This document shows positions 31,689 through 38,111 of a stretch of 38,111 bases of DNA, one piece after another. The stretch comes from Mycolicibacterium sp. CH28. GTDB taxonomy: Bacteria > Actinomycetota > Actinomycetes > Mycobacteriales > Mycobacteriaceae. The stretch spans positions 1 to 38,111 of the forward strand of contig NZ_SRLQ01000009.1 of NCBI RefSeq assembly GCF_004745805.1, in the 5' to 3' direction. Below the pieces are notes generated by a model. The model made no database searches. It was not told where the DNA came from and saw nothing but the letters and a program-made list of their open reading frames with translations. The translations under genes and the position numbers were made by a program. Positions within the stretch are counted from its first letter, which is position 1; each line of letters opens with the position of its first letter.

Positions 31689-32375
31689 TCATTCGAGGTA
31701 TCGGTTGGAGTCGTGGACCACGCGGCCGGCGACGACCACCCACCCTTCGGGTGTCCACGTCGTGTAAATCTGCGAGCCCTTGCCCTGGGTGATCGTCAGG
31801 TCGCGGCTGAGGTAGTCGGTGATGCGGACCGCCGCCGACCCGGTGGCCTCGTCTTCCGGAACGCCCAGGTCGTTGGCGAACATCCGTGACCGGATGTGCC
31901 CGCCGTCCCGATCGAGCCAGGTCCACAGGTAGTGCTCGACGTCGTCGGGATAGTCGTCGGGATCGCTCGCCAGCAGCTCGTCCACCGAGGCCAGCTCGTG
32001 AATGGCAAACTCCGGCGACCAATCCGCACGCGCTCGCACCGTGGTCAGGTCGTCGTCATAGCCGATCGCCACGATGCCCGCGGGTACCTGCAGGGTGTGG
32101 ACGGGCGTGCCGCGATCCCGCAGCCACCAGCCCGCGCCCACGGTCGGATGGCCGGCGAAGGGCAGCTCGGTCGTGGGAGTGAAAATGTGCGCGTGGGTGG
32201 TGGTCGACCCGTTCTCGGGCAGGTCGATGAAAATCGTTTCGCTGTAACCCAGCTCGGTGGCGATGCGCTGGCGTTCACCGGCCGGCACGGTGGCGGCGTC
32301 GACGACGCCGAGCGGGTTGCCGAAATTGGCATCCGGATCGGTGAACACCCGCAATATGGTGACGTCGACGGCCAT
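31689..32375 (-). CDS. PhzF-family isomerase-like protein, Rv2716 homologue
   Basis: This is a 228-residue member of the PhzF/DapF-fold family. N-terminal FTDPDANFGNPLGVV, the central FTPTTELPFAGHPTVGAGWWL and the C-terminal DEATGSAAVRITDYL with the GKGSQIY phosphate-type loop are the usual blocks. The conserved catalytic glutamate of PhzF is probably present as the E in GYSETIFI. It is shorter than many PhzF proteins (about 260-300). Substrate unknown. It is the last of a minus-strand run: PAC2 protein, alpha/beta hydrolase, PhzF (34 bp after the hydrolase stop). Confidence 0.87.
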   Translation of the reverse strand: MAVDVTILRVFTDPDANFGNPLGVVDAATVPAGERQRIATELGYSETIFIDLPENGSTTTHAHIFTPTTELPFAGHPTVGAGWWLRDRGTPVHTLQVPAGIVAIGYDDDLTTVRARADWSPEFAIHELASVDELLASDPDDYPDDVEHYLWTWLDRDGGHIRSRMFANDLGVPEDEATGSAAVRITDYLSRDLTITQGKGSQIYTTWTPEGWVVVAGRVVHDSNRYLE

Positions 32376-32409
32376 CTCTCGACTCTACGACGATCGTGCG
32401 CCGCAGTGT

Positions 32410-33432
32410 TCAGGTGGCGCTGCGCTCGTCGGTGCCCATCGCATCGAGTACGGCCACCCGGGTGTCTAGCGAACCGGTGACCGAACGTTCGGACAAGCCG
32501 GTGCGCAACAGCTGGCGCAACGCGCCCTGATCGTATTCGGCAGGCGCGGTGGAATCGATGAATCGTTCGACGACTTCGACGAAGCGGTCCGGGTCGTCAT
32601 GGAACGGGAAATGTCCGGATCGGGGGAAGATCTCCAGCCGGGAGCCGGGCATGGCGGCATGTGCCATTCGGGCGTGGCTGGCCGGGATGACGGCATCCTG
32701 ATCGCCCCAAATGAGTTGCACAGGAACGGATTCGGTCAAATAACATCGATCCAACATGGTCACCACCTGCCCGCGCCAATCCACGACGGAGCGCAGGGTG
32801 CGGGTGAACGCCGAGGAGGCCGTCGGTTCCGGCAGATCGGTGAGGATACGCAGCGCGTCGGGCAGGTCGCGGCCAAGACCGGTGGAACCGAACAGGGTGC
32901 CCAGCGCTCGCCCGGCCACCTGCAAGGCGGGTAACACCATCGGCAGCCGCAGCAGTGCCAGCGCTTCGCCGCCCAGCGGCAGTGAGGCGAGTCGCAGCGC
33001 GACGTTGACGTCCTTTGTGACGCCGCCCGCGCCGACCAGAATCAACCGCTCCACCAATTGGGGGAATTGGTAGGCGAATTGCATGGCGACCCCGCCGCCC
33101 AGCGAATGTCCGACCACAGTGACGGTGTCGATGTCGAGCACACTGAGCAGATCACGCATGCCGTTGGCGTAGGCGGCCACCGAATAGTCAGCCCGTGGTT
33201 TGTCGGACTGGCCGTGTCCCAGTAGGTCAGGGGCGATCACGGTGAACCGCTGCGCGAGCTTGCTGTGCACCGAATGCCAGGTCGTCGAGTTGTCGCCGAC
33301 GCCATGGATCAGGAGCAGGTTCGGACCGGACCCGGCCACCCGGAATGCCCGGCGGTAGCCGTGAATGGTCCGGAAATGCAGGGTGGGCGTGACTTCCCGC
33401 ACCGGTTGCAGGTTGGGTTTTCGCTGTGTCAT
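32410..33432 (-). CDS. Alpha/beta hydrolase, Rv2715 homologue
   Basis: This is a 340-residue cytosolic hydrolase. Oxyanion motif LIHGVGDNSTTW, nucleophile elbow GHSLGG with Ser110, an Asp in IWGDQDAVIP and a His in GHFPFHDDP complete the triad. The sequence is nearly collinear with recalled Rv2715 (341 residues). Relatives include C-C bond hydrolases and epoxide/lactone hydrolases; no substrate can be given. ATG 33432 is preceded by GGAG; an in-frame GTG at 33444 is an alternative. It is 31 bp after the PAC2 gene, probably one operon. Confidence 0.88.
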   Translation of the reverse strand: MTQRKPNLQPVREVTPTLHFRTIHGYRRAFRVAGSGPNLLLIHGVGDNSTTWHSVHSKLAQRFTVIAPDLLGHGQSDKPRADYSVAAYANGMRDLLSVLDIDTVTVVGHSLGGGVAMQFAYQFPQLVERLILVGAGGVTKDVNVALRLASLPLGGEALALLRLPMVLPALQVAGRALGTLFGSTGLGRDLPDALRILTDLPEPTASSAFTRTLRSVVDWRGQVVTMLDRCYLTESVPVQLIWGDQDAVIPASHARMAHAAMPGSRLEIFPRSGHFPFHDDPDRFVEVVERFIDSTAPAEYDQGALRQLLRTGLSERSVTGSLDTRVAVLDAMGTDERSAT

Positions 33433-33463
33433 CTCCACCCCCACGTCGGTGCGGTGGACTTCG

Positions 33464-34438
33464 CTAGATCTCGCCGTTGTCGGTGAAACCGTCTTTGAAG
33501 TCCTCGGCGTGCTGGGCTAGGAATCGCTCAAATTCCGCACCCAGCTCCTCACCGCTGGGAAGATCCTCGTCGCGAGCCAGCAGCGACCGGTTTTCCTGAG
33601 CGGCAACGAATGCATCGTACTGGCGCTCCAATCCGTTCACCACCTGGGCAACCTCCGGCGATGCCTCTACCTGCTCGTCGATCTTGGTACGGATTCCCTC
33701 GCCGGCATCGGTCAGAGCGCGCAGCGGCACCTGCAGCGAAGTCAGCTTGGCAACCTGCTCCAGCAGCGCTTCGGCGGCCGGCGGATAGTCCGTCTGGGCC
33801 AGGTAATGCGGCACATGAACGGCGAACCCCACGACTTCGTGGCCGTGCTGCGCCATCCGGTATTCCAGCAGGTTGGACACGCTGCCGGGCACCTGCACTT
33901 CACCCACCCACGGGGTGTAATCGGTGATCAACTCCCGGTTGTTGGAGTGTGCGGTCATGGTCACCGGGCGGGTGTGCGGTACGGCCATTGGGATCGCGCC
34001 CAGTCCGATGGTCTGGCGCACGCCGAGTTGTTCGGCCAACAGTCGAACGGCGGTGACGAACCGCTCCCATTTCAGGTCCGGCTCCAGCCCGGCAAGCAGC
34101 AGAAACGGTGTGCCCATGCTGTCGCGCAGGGCGTACAGGTTGAGCTCCGGGTTGTCGTAATGGGTGAAGTGGTCGGTTTTGAAGGTCATTACCGGTCGCC
34201 GCGACCGGTAGTCGAGCAGCTCGTCGATGGCAAATGAGGCCACCAGCTCGGTGTCGAGCATGGTCTTGAGGTGCTCGCCGGCCAAGCGAACGGCATGGCC
34301 GGCGTCGGAGAATCCCTCCAGGGCATGGATCATCACCGGGCCACGGCCATCGGGTGCCGACACCTGGGGTGCCGGGAATTCGAGTTCGTACATGCCGGTC
34401 TGCTCGGGTTGGTAGTGCTGTCCTTGCTCGTCAGTCAT
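33464..34438 (-). CDS. PAC2-family (proteasome-assembly-chaperone-like) protein, Rv2714 homologue
   Basis: This is a 324-residue protein, the length recalled for Rv2714. The PAC2 core runs from MYELEFPAP through ALEGFSDAGHAVRLAGEHL and LLAGLEPDLKWERFV to VVGFAVHVPHYLAQTDYPPAA. A C-terminal helical bundle follows (LERQYDAFVAAQENRSLL). The family is common in actinobacteria that have proteasomes, but its biochemical role is unproven. I chose ATG 34438 (MTDEQG) with the GAGGAGG site just upstream, against the longer frame to 34495. It heads the minus-strand run with the hydrolase and PhzF genes and diverges from the serine protease gene, leaving 182 bp. Confidence 0.88.
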   Translation of the reverse strand: MTDEQGQHYQPEQTGMYELEFPAPQVSAPDGRGPVMIHALEGFSDAGHAVRLAGEHLKTMLDTELVASFAIDELLDYRSRRPVMTFKTDHFTHYDNPELNLYALRDSMGTPFLLLAGLEPDLKWERFVTAVRLLAEQLGVRQTIGLGAIPMAVPHTRPVTMTAHSNNRELITDYTPWVGEVQVPGSVSNLLEYRMAQHGHEVVGFAVHVPHYLAQTDYPPAAEALLEQVAKLTSLQVPLRALTDAGEGIRTKIDEQVEASPEVAQVVNGLERQYDAFVAAQENRSLLARDEDLPSGEELGAEFERFLAQHAEDFKDGFTDNGEI

Positions 34439-34620
34439 CGTTTCCGCCTCCTCGCGGTGCCCGGGAACGTCATTGCGCCTGTTTACCGTGACCACCAGTG
34501 TCTCGCAGATCCGGGTGGGCGCGAACGGTACCGCCTGTGTTGCACAACGCAGCCGCGATGTCCGCCGTTCCCGGCTGCTGTCGTTTGACCGGGCCCGCGG
34601 TCGCCGGATCGGGCATGATC

Positions 34621-35403
34621 ATGCCCATGCGGACCGTTGCGACGGCACTGGGTCTGGCTGCGGCCACCACGCTGGTCGCCGGCTGCCAGCAGTCGGCCGG
34701 ACCACCTAAAGCCGCCGCCGCAGCCGTGGCAGTAACCATCTTGGCGCGGCCGACAGCGCCCATGCCGTCGGTGGGCGCGATCTTTCTCGGTGGCACTGAC
34801 ACCCACACCTGCACCGCCTCCGTCGTGCACTCGGCGAGCCAGGACCTGATCCTGACAGCGGCGCACTGCCTGGCCGCGGAGTATCCGGCCACGTTCGTGC
34901 CGGGATTCGACGACAAGGCTGATCCCGCCGACGTCTGGACCGTCGATGCCGTCTACCTCGACCCCCGATGGGTGGCGTCCCAGGATCCCACGGCCGATTA
35001 CGCGTTTGCACGGGTTAGCCGTCCGGCGGGCGGGGCGATCGAAGCGGTGACCGGCGAGGCTCTGACGCTGGGAACGGCACCCGCTCCGGCGGACGAGATC
35101 ATGATCGTCGGATATCCGACGGGCGTCGGGGGCGCCCCGATCGGCTGCGACACCGTTTCCACGATGGATCCGGGTGGCTATCCCTCACTGCACTGTGGCG
35201 GCCTCGTCGACGGCACCAGCGGCGCTCCGTGGATCAAGGGCACGTCGGTCCTCGGGGCCATCGGGGGTCATGAGGGCGGCGGCTGCCAGGACAGCATCTC
35301 TTATTCGTCGCGGTTCGACGGCGCCACCGCCGCGCTGCTGGCGCGGGCCGAGGCGGGCGGTCCGGGCGATCAGGCGCCCGACACGTTCAACAGCGGCTGC
35401 TGA
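34621..35403 (+). CDS. Trypsin-like serine protease lipoprotein
   Basis: This is a 260-residue exported protein with a lipobox LVAGC (lipid Cys22) after a short signal peptide. The chymotrypsin-fold triad is visible: H82 in LTAAHC, D126 in TADYAFARV and S200 in DGTSGAPW. Cys pairs C64/C83 and C176/C192 are placed for disulfides. It probably acts at the outer face of the plasma membrane. Three in-frame ATGs lie close together (34615, 34621, 34627); 34621 is about 7 nt after GGG, but the choice is uncertain. M. tuberculosis, as recalled, has no such gene between Rv2714 and sthA. Its 3' end is 2 bp from the convergent sthA. Confidence 0.87.
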   Translation: MPMRTVATALGLAAATTLVAGCQQSAGPPKAAAAAVAVTILARPTAPMPSVGAIFLGGTDTHTCTASVVHSASQDLILTAAHCLAAEYPATFVPGFDDKADPADVWTVDAVYLDPRWVASQDPTADYAFARVSRPAGGAIEAVTGEALTLGTAPAPADEIMIVGYPTGVGGAPIGCDTVSTMDPGGYPSLHCGGLVDGTSGAPWIKGTSVLGAIGGHEGGGCQDSISYSSRFDGATAALLARAEAGGPGDQAPDTFNSGC

Positions 35404-35405
35404 CG

Positions 35406-36818
35406 TCAGCGGCGGAACTGGCTCAGTGCCCGCAACTTGTTCATCACGTCCAAGGCGGCGACCTTGTAGGCCTCCGAGAACGTCGGATAGTTGAAGACCG
35501 CGTCGACCAGGTACTCGACGGTGCCACCGCAGCCCATGACGGCCTGGCCGATGTGCACCAGCTCGGTGGCGTTCGTGCCGAAGATGTGCACGCCGAGCAG
35601 GGTGAGATCCTCGGTGGACACCAGCAGCTTGAGCATGCCGTAGGAGTCGCCGGCGATCTGGCCACGGGCCAGCTCACGGTAGCGGGACACCCCGACCTCG
35701 TAGGGGATGGAGTCCTTGGTCAGGTCCACCTCGGAGGCCCCGACGTAGGAGACCTCGGGGATCGAGTAGATGCCGATCGGCTGCAGCGCGGTCATGCCGG
35801 CGGTCGGCTCACCGAAGGCGTGGTAGGCGGCCAGCCGGCCCTGCTCCATCGACGTTGCCGCCAGGGCGGGGAAGCCGATGACGTCGCCGACGGCGTAGAT
35901 GTGGTCGACCTTGGTCTGGAATGTCTTGTCGTCGACGAAGATTCGGCCGCGATTGTCGGCTTCCAGGCCGGCGTTGGCAAGGTCGAGGTGACCGGTCTGG
36001 CCCTGCCGGCCCGCCGAGTACATAACCGTCTCGGCCGGGATCTGCTTGCCGCTGGCCAGCGTGGTGACGGTACCGGCCGAGCCGACGTCGACGGCGGTCA
36101 CCTCTTCGCCGAATCGGAAGGTCACCGCGAGGTCGCGCAAGTGGAAGCGCAGCGCTTCGACGATCTCGGGGTCACAGAAGTCCAGCATGGAGTCGCGCTT
36201 TTCCACGACGGTGACCTTGGTGCCCAGCGCGGCGAACATCGAGGCGTATTCGATGCCGATGACGCCGGCACCGACCACCACCATCGAGGACGGGATGCTC
36301 TTCAGGTCCAGGATTCCGTCGGAGTCCAACACCCGGTTCTCGTCGAACTCGACACCGGCCGGCCGCGCCGGTGTGGTTCCGGTGGCGATGATGAAATAGC
36401 GACCGCTGACGGTGATGCGTTCGGCACGGCTGGGGTCTTCGACCTGGATGGTGTGTTCGTCGACGAACCGGCCATGGCCGACATAGAGTTCGACACCGTT
36501 GCGCATCAACTGGTTGCGCACCACGTCTACTTCTTTGCCGATCACGTGCTGGGTCCGTGCCAGCAGGTCGGCGGGGGTGATCTTCTCTTTGACCCGATAG
36601 CTGGCGCCGTACAACTCGCGCTGGCTCATCCCGGTCAGGTAGACGACGGCCTCGCGCAGCGTTTTCGACGGGATGGTGCCGGTGTTGACGCATACCCCGC
36701 CGAGCATCCGGCCGCGTTCGATAACGGCCACCGATTTGCCCAGCTTGGCGGCGGCGATGGCCGCCTTCTGCCCACCCGGCCCCGAGCCGATGACCACGAG
36801 GTCGTATTCCAAACCCAT
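35406..36818 (-). CDS. sthA: Soluble pyridine nucleotide transhydrogenase SthA
   Basis: This is a 470-residue flavoprotein of the pyridine nucleotide-disulfide oxidoreductase family. FAD-binding GSGPGGQKAA is at the N-terminus. The usual redox pair CxxxxC is reduced to CVNTGTIPSKT, where threonine replaces the second cysteine, as in SthA/UdhA. NAD-binding VVGAGVIGIEYASMFAALG, the FAD-contact HIYAVGDVIGFPALA and the C-terminal dimerisation domain follow. It transfers hydride between NADPH and NAD+. ATG 36818 (MGLEYDLVVIGSG) is preferred to 36869. The 168-bp space to the divergent DUF4192 gene must contain both promoters; I could not fix their elements. Confidence 0.95.
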   Translation of the reverse strand: MGLEYDLVVIGSGPGGQKAAIAAAKLGKSVAVIERGRMLGGVCVNTGTIPSKTLREAVVYLTGMSQRELYGASYRVKEKITPADLLARTQHVIGKEVDVVRNQLMRNGVELYVGHGRFVDEHTIQVEDPSRAERITVSGRYFIIATGTTPARPAGVEFDENRVLDSDGILDLKSIPSSMVVVGAGVIGIEYASMFAALGTKVTVVEKRDSMLDFCDPEIVEALRFHLRDLAVTFRFGEEVTAVDVGSAGTVTTLASGKQIPAETVMYSAGRQGQTGHLDLANAGLEADNRGRIFVDDKTFQTKVDHIYAVGDVIGFPALAATSMEQGRLAAYHAFGEPTAGMTALQPIGIYSIPEVSYVGASEVDLTKDSIPYEVGVSRYRELARGQIAGDSYGMLKLLVSTEDLTLLGVHIFGTNATELVHIGQAVMGCGGTVEYLVDAVFNYPTFSEAYKVAALDVMNKLRALSQFRR

Positions 36819-36986
36819 GAGGACAAGGTGTACGCCGGTTTGCCGAATCTCGCATGCCGACGACGTCAATAGGACGTGAACAATCGCTCCGCCGCGGGAT
36901 CCCCAGCTCCGAGTTCATCCACAGCCTCCGCGTCGGCGGCCCCGCAGCGGCGAGATTCTGACGGTCGCGGTTGACAGCGTCGGGTC

Positions 36987-38042
36987 ATGACGACACACCG
37001 ATCTGACTACCGGTTCACCAATCCCGGCGCGCTCATCGCCGCCCTGCCCGCCGTTCTCGGCTTCGTGCCGGAGAAATCCCTGGTCCTTGCCTCGCTCGAA
37101 CATGGTCAGATGGCAGCCGTCATGCGGGTCGACCTGTCCAGGGCGCGTGGCGGGGACCTCGGGCAGCTGGCCGAGGTCGCGTCGTCGTCTGGTGCCGACC
37201 GGGTGGTGGCGGTGATTGTCGACGCCGAGGGCGCCCAGTGCCCGATGTGCAACGAGGATTACCGCGAGGTGTGCGCGGCGCTGACTACCGAACTGGCCGG
37301 CCATGGCATGGAGCTCTACGCCGCCCATGTGGTGGACCGCGTCGAAGACGGTGGCCGGTGGCATTGCGTCGACGGGTGTGGCGCATCCGGGCCGGTCGAC
37401 GATCCGATGGCGTCTCCGCTGGCTGCCGCCGCCGTCCTCGACGGCCGGCGGCTCTATCAGCGGCGCGCCGATCTGCAGGCGGTGATCGCCGTGGCCGACC
37501 CGCAGCGGAGTGCTGCGCTGGTGGCTGTGGTGGAGGAGTGCGCCGCGGTTCGCGAGGCGGACTGGCGTGCGGATCCTGACCGGTGTGGACGACGCGATGT
37601 CGAGGCCGCGATCGCGATGAGCGCTCGGGTCTGCGACGGTGACCGGTTGGACGACGCCGAATTGGGGCGTCTGGCGTGTGCGCTGACCGATGTGGCCGTC
37701 CGCGACACGCTGTACGCACTGGCCGTCGGGGCGGAGGCGGGGCGGGCGGAGACGTTGTGGGCGCTGTTGGCGCGCACGCTCCCAGATCCGTGGCGGGCGG
37801 AGGCGCTTGTGCTGCTGGCCTTTTCGGCCTATGTACGGGGTGACGGCCCGCTGGCCGGGCTGTCGTTGGAGGCGGCACTGCGCGGCGACCCCGACCACCG
37901 GATGGCGGGGATGCTTGACACCGCGCTGCAGTCTGGCATGCGGCCCGAGCAGATACGCGAGCTGGCCGGTACCGGCTACCGGCTGGCAAAGCGGCTGGGG
38001 GTGCGGATGCCGCCGCGGGCGTTCGGTCGGCGCGCGGTCTAG
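36987..38042 (+). CDS. DUF4192 protein, Rv2712c homologue
   Basis: This is a 351-residue protein of the actinobacterial DUF4192 family: N-terminal DYRFTNPGALIAALPAVLGFVPEKSLVL, a middle with WHCVDGCGASGPVDDPMASPLAAAAVLDGR and a C-terminal helical part resembling TPR-like packing (LLAFSAYVRGDGPLAGLSLEAALRGDPDH). Cysteines occur as CPMC (about residue 84-87) and near WHCVDGCG, so metal binding is conceivable but unproven. The function is unknown. Its TAG shares a CTAG with the convergent ideR stop. Confidence 0.86.
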   Translation: MTTHRSDYRFTNPGALIAALPAVLGFVPEKSLVLASLEHGQMAAVMRVDLSRARGGDLGQLAEVASSSGADRVVAVIVDAEGAQCPMCNEDYREVCAALTTELAGHGMELYAAHVVDRVEDGGRWHCVDGCGASGPVDDPMASPLAAAAVLDGRRLYQRRADLQAVIAVADPQRSAALVAVVEECAAVREADWRADPDRCGRRDVEAAIAMSARVCDGDRLDDAELGRLACALTDVAVRDTLYALAVGAEAGRAETLWALLARTLPDPWRAEALVLLAFSAYVRGDGPLAGLSLEAALRGDPDHRMAGMLDTALQSGMRPEQIRELAGTGYRLAKRLGVRMPPRAFGRRAV

Positions 38043-38111
38043 ACCTTCTCTACCTTCACCGCGTGGGCCATCTCGTGAGGCAGGTGAACGTCCTCGTGCC
38101 CGCCGATGACG
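38039..38111 (-). CDS. ideR: Iron-dependent regulator IdeR, C-terminal 23 residues (partial)
   Basis: The minus strand at the right edge reads VIGGHEDVHLPHEMAHAVKVEKV then TAG. This matches the recalled C-terminus of mycobacterial IdeR (PGHENVTLPHEMAHAVKVEKV-type) at nearly every position. IdeR is the iron-sensing DtxR-family repressor; only the end of its SH3-like domain is inside the window. The rest lies beyond 38111. Confidence 0.9.
   Translation of the reverse strand, partial: VIGGHEDVHLPHEMAHAVKVEKV

Noticed and set aside
36966..36976. TTGACA at 36971 as -35 element for the DUF4192 gene
   Set aside because: It is only 10 bp before the ATG, leaving no room for a -10 element and transcription start.

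Overview
The window is about 38 kb of high-GC actinobacterial chromosome. Gene order and protein identity point to a Mycobacterium/Mycolicibacterium species. The block ftsK - argA - pgsA3 - clgR - pspA - pspM - ephG - glycosyltransferase - DUF3046 - recA - recX - miaB - miaA - dapF - hflX - fadE20 - LGFP protein - lexA - chiZ - nrdR - sthA - DUF4192 - ideR follows, with insertions and losses, the M. tuberculosis Rv2748c-Rv2711 region as I remember it. recA has no intein, no PE_PGRS gene sits beside ephG, and several genes absent from that M. tuberculosis interval are present: a PncC/CinA-type deamidase, a gluABCD-type transporter, a PE-PPE-domain hydrolase and a molybdopterin reductase. This favours an environmental (rapid-grower type) mycobacterium. 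The species cannot be fixed from the sequence alone. Species comparisons are from memory, not from a search.

Layout. 1-2.4 kb: end of ftsK, convergent argA, then pgsA3 and pncC, with a 22-bp tandem repeat between argA and pgsA3. 2.4-4.6 kb: the envelope-stress operon clgR-pspA-pspM behind a SigE-type promoter. 4.6-6.5 kb: ephG, divergent from a GT1-like glycosyltransferase and a DUF3046 gene. 6.5-8.2 kb: recA-recX behind a LexA box and a PafBC/RecA-NDp-type promoter. 8.15-9.8 kb: a CaiB/BaiF CoA-transferase tail remnant and a membrane-anchored alpha/beta hydrolase. 9.9-13.0 kb (minus strand): a gluABCD-type glutamate/amino-acid ABC transporter. 13.1-21.7 kb: mostly plus-strand housekeeping genes: miaB, Rv2732c-like, (minus) DUF349, DMT transporter, Rv2728c-like, miaA, dapF, hflX. 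21.9-27.3 kb: secreted PE-PPE-domain hydrolase, (minus) molybdopterin S/N-oxide reductase with a co-translated small protein, then fadE20. 27.5-31.7 kb: two-fold repeated LGFP membrane protein, lexA and divergent chiZ with a cluster of SOS boxes, nrdR. 31.7-38.1 kb: PAC2 protein - alpha/beta hydrolase - PhzF operon (minus), a trypsin-like lipoprotein, sthA (minus), a DUF4192 protein and the tail of ideR.

Functional themes. DNA-damage control is dense: recA/recX, lexA, chiZ and nrdR, with LexA boxes visible at recA and between lexA and chiZ. Envelope stress is handled by clgR-pspA-pspM. The two tRNA A37 modification enzymes (miaA, miaB) lie within 5 kb. Convergent genes are packed tightly, and two pairs share a CTAG that supplies both stop codons. 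I found no tRNA, rRNA, CRISPR array, insertion sequence or prophage. Much of the window is ordinary conserved core. The less-explained items are the 22-bp repeat array, a 14-bp inverted repeat after fadE20, the CaiB remnant after recX, the small partner of the molybdoenzyme, and the repeated C-terminus of the Rv2728c-like protein.
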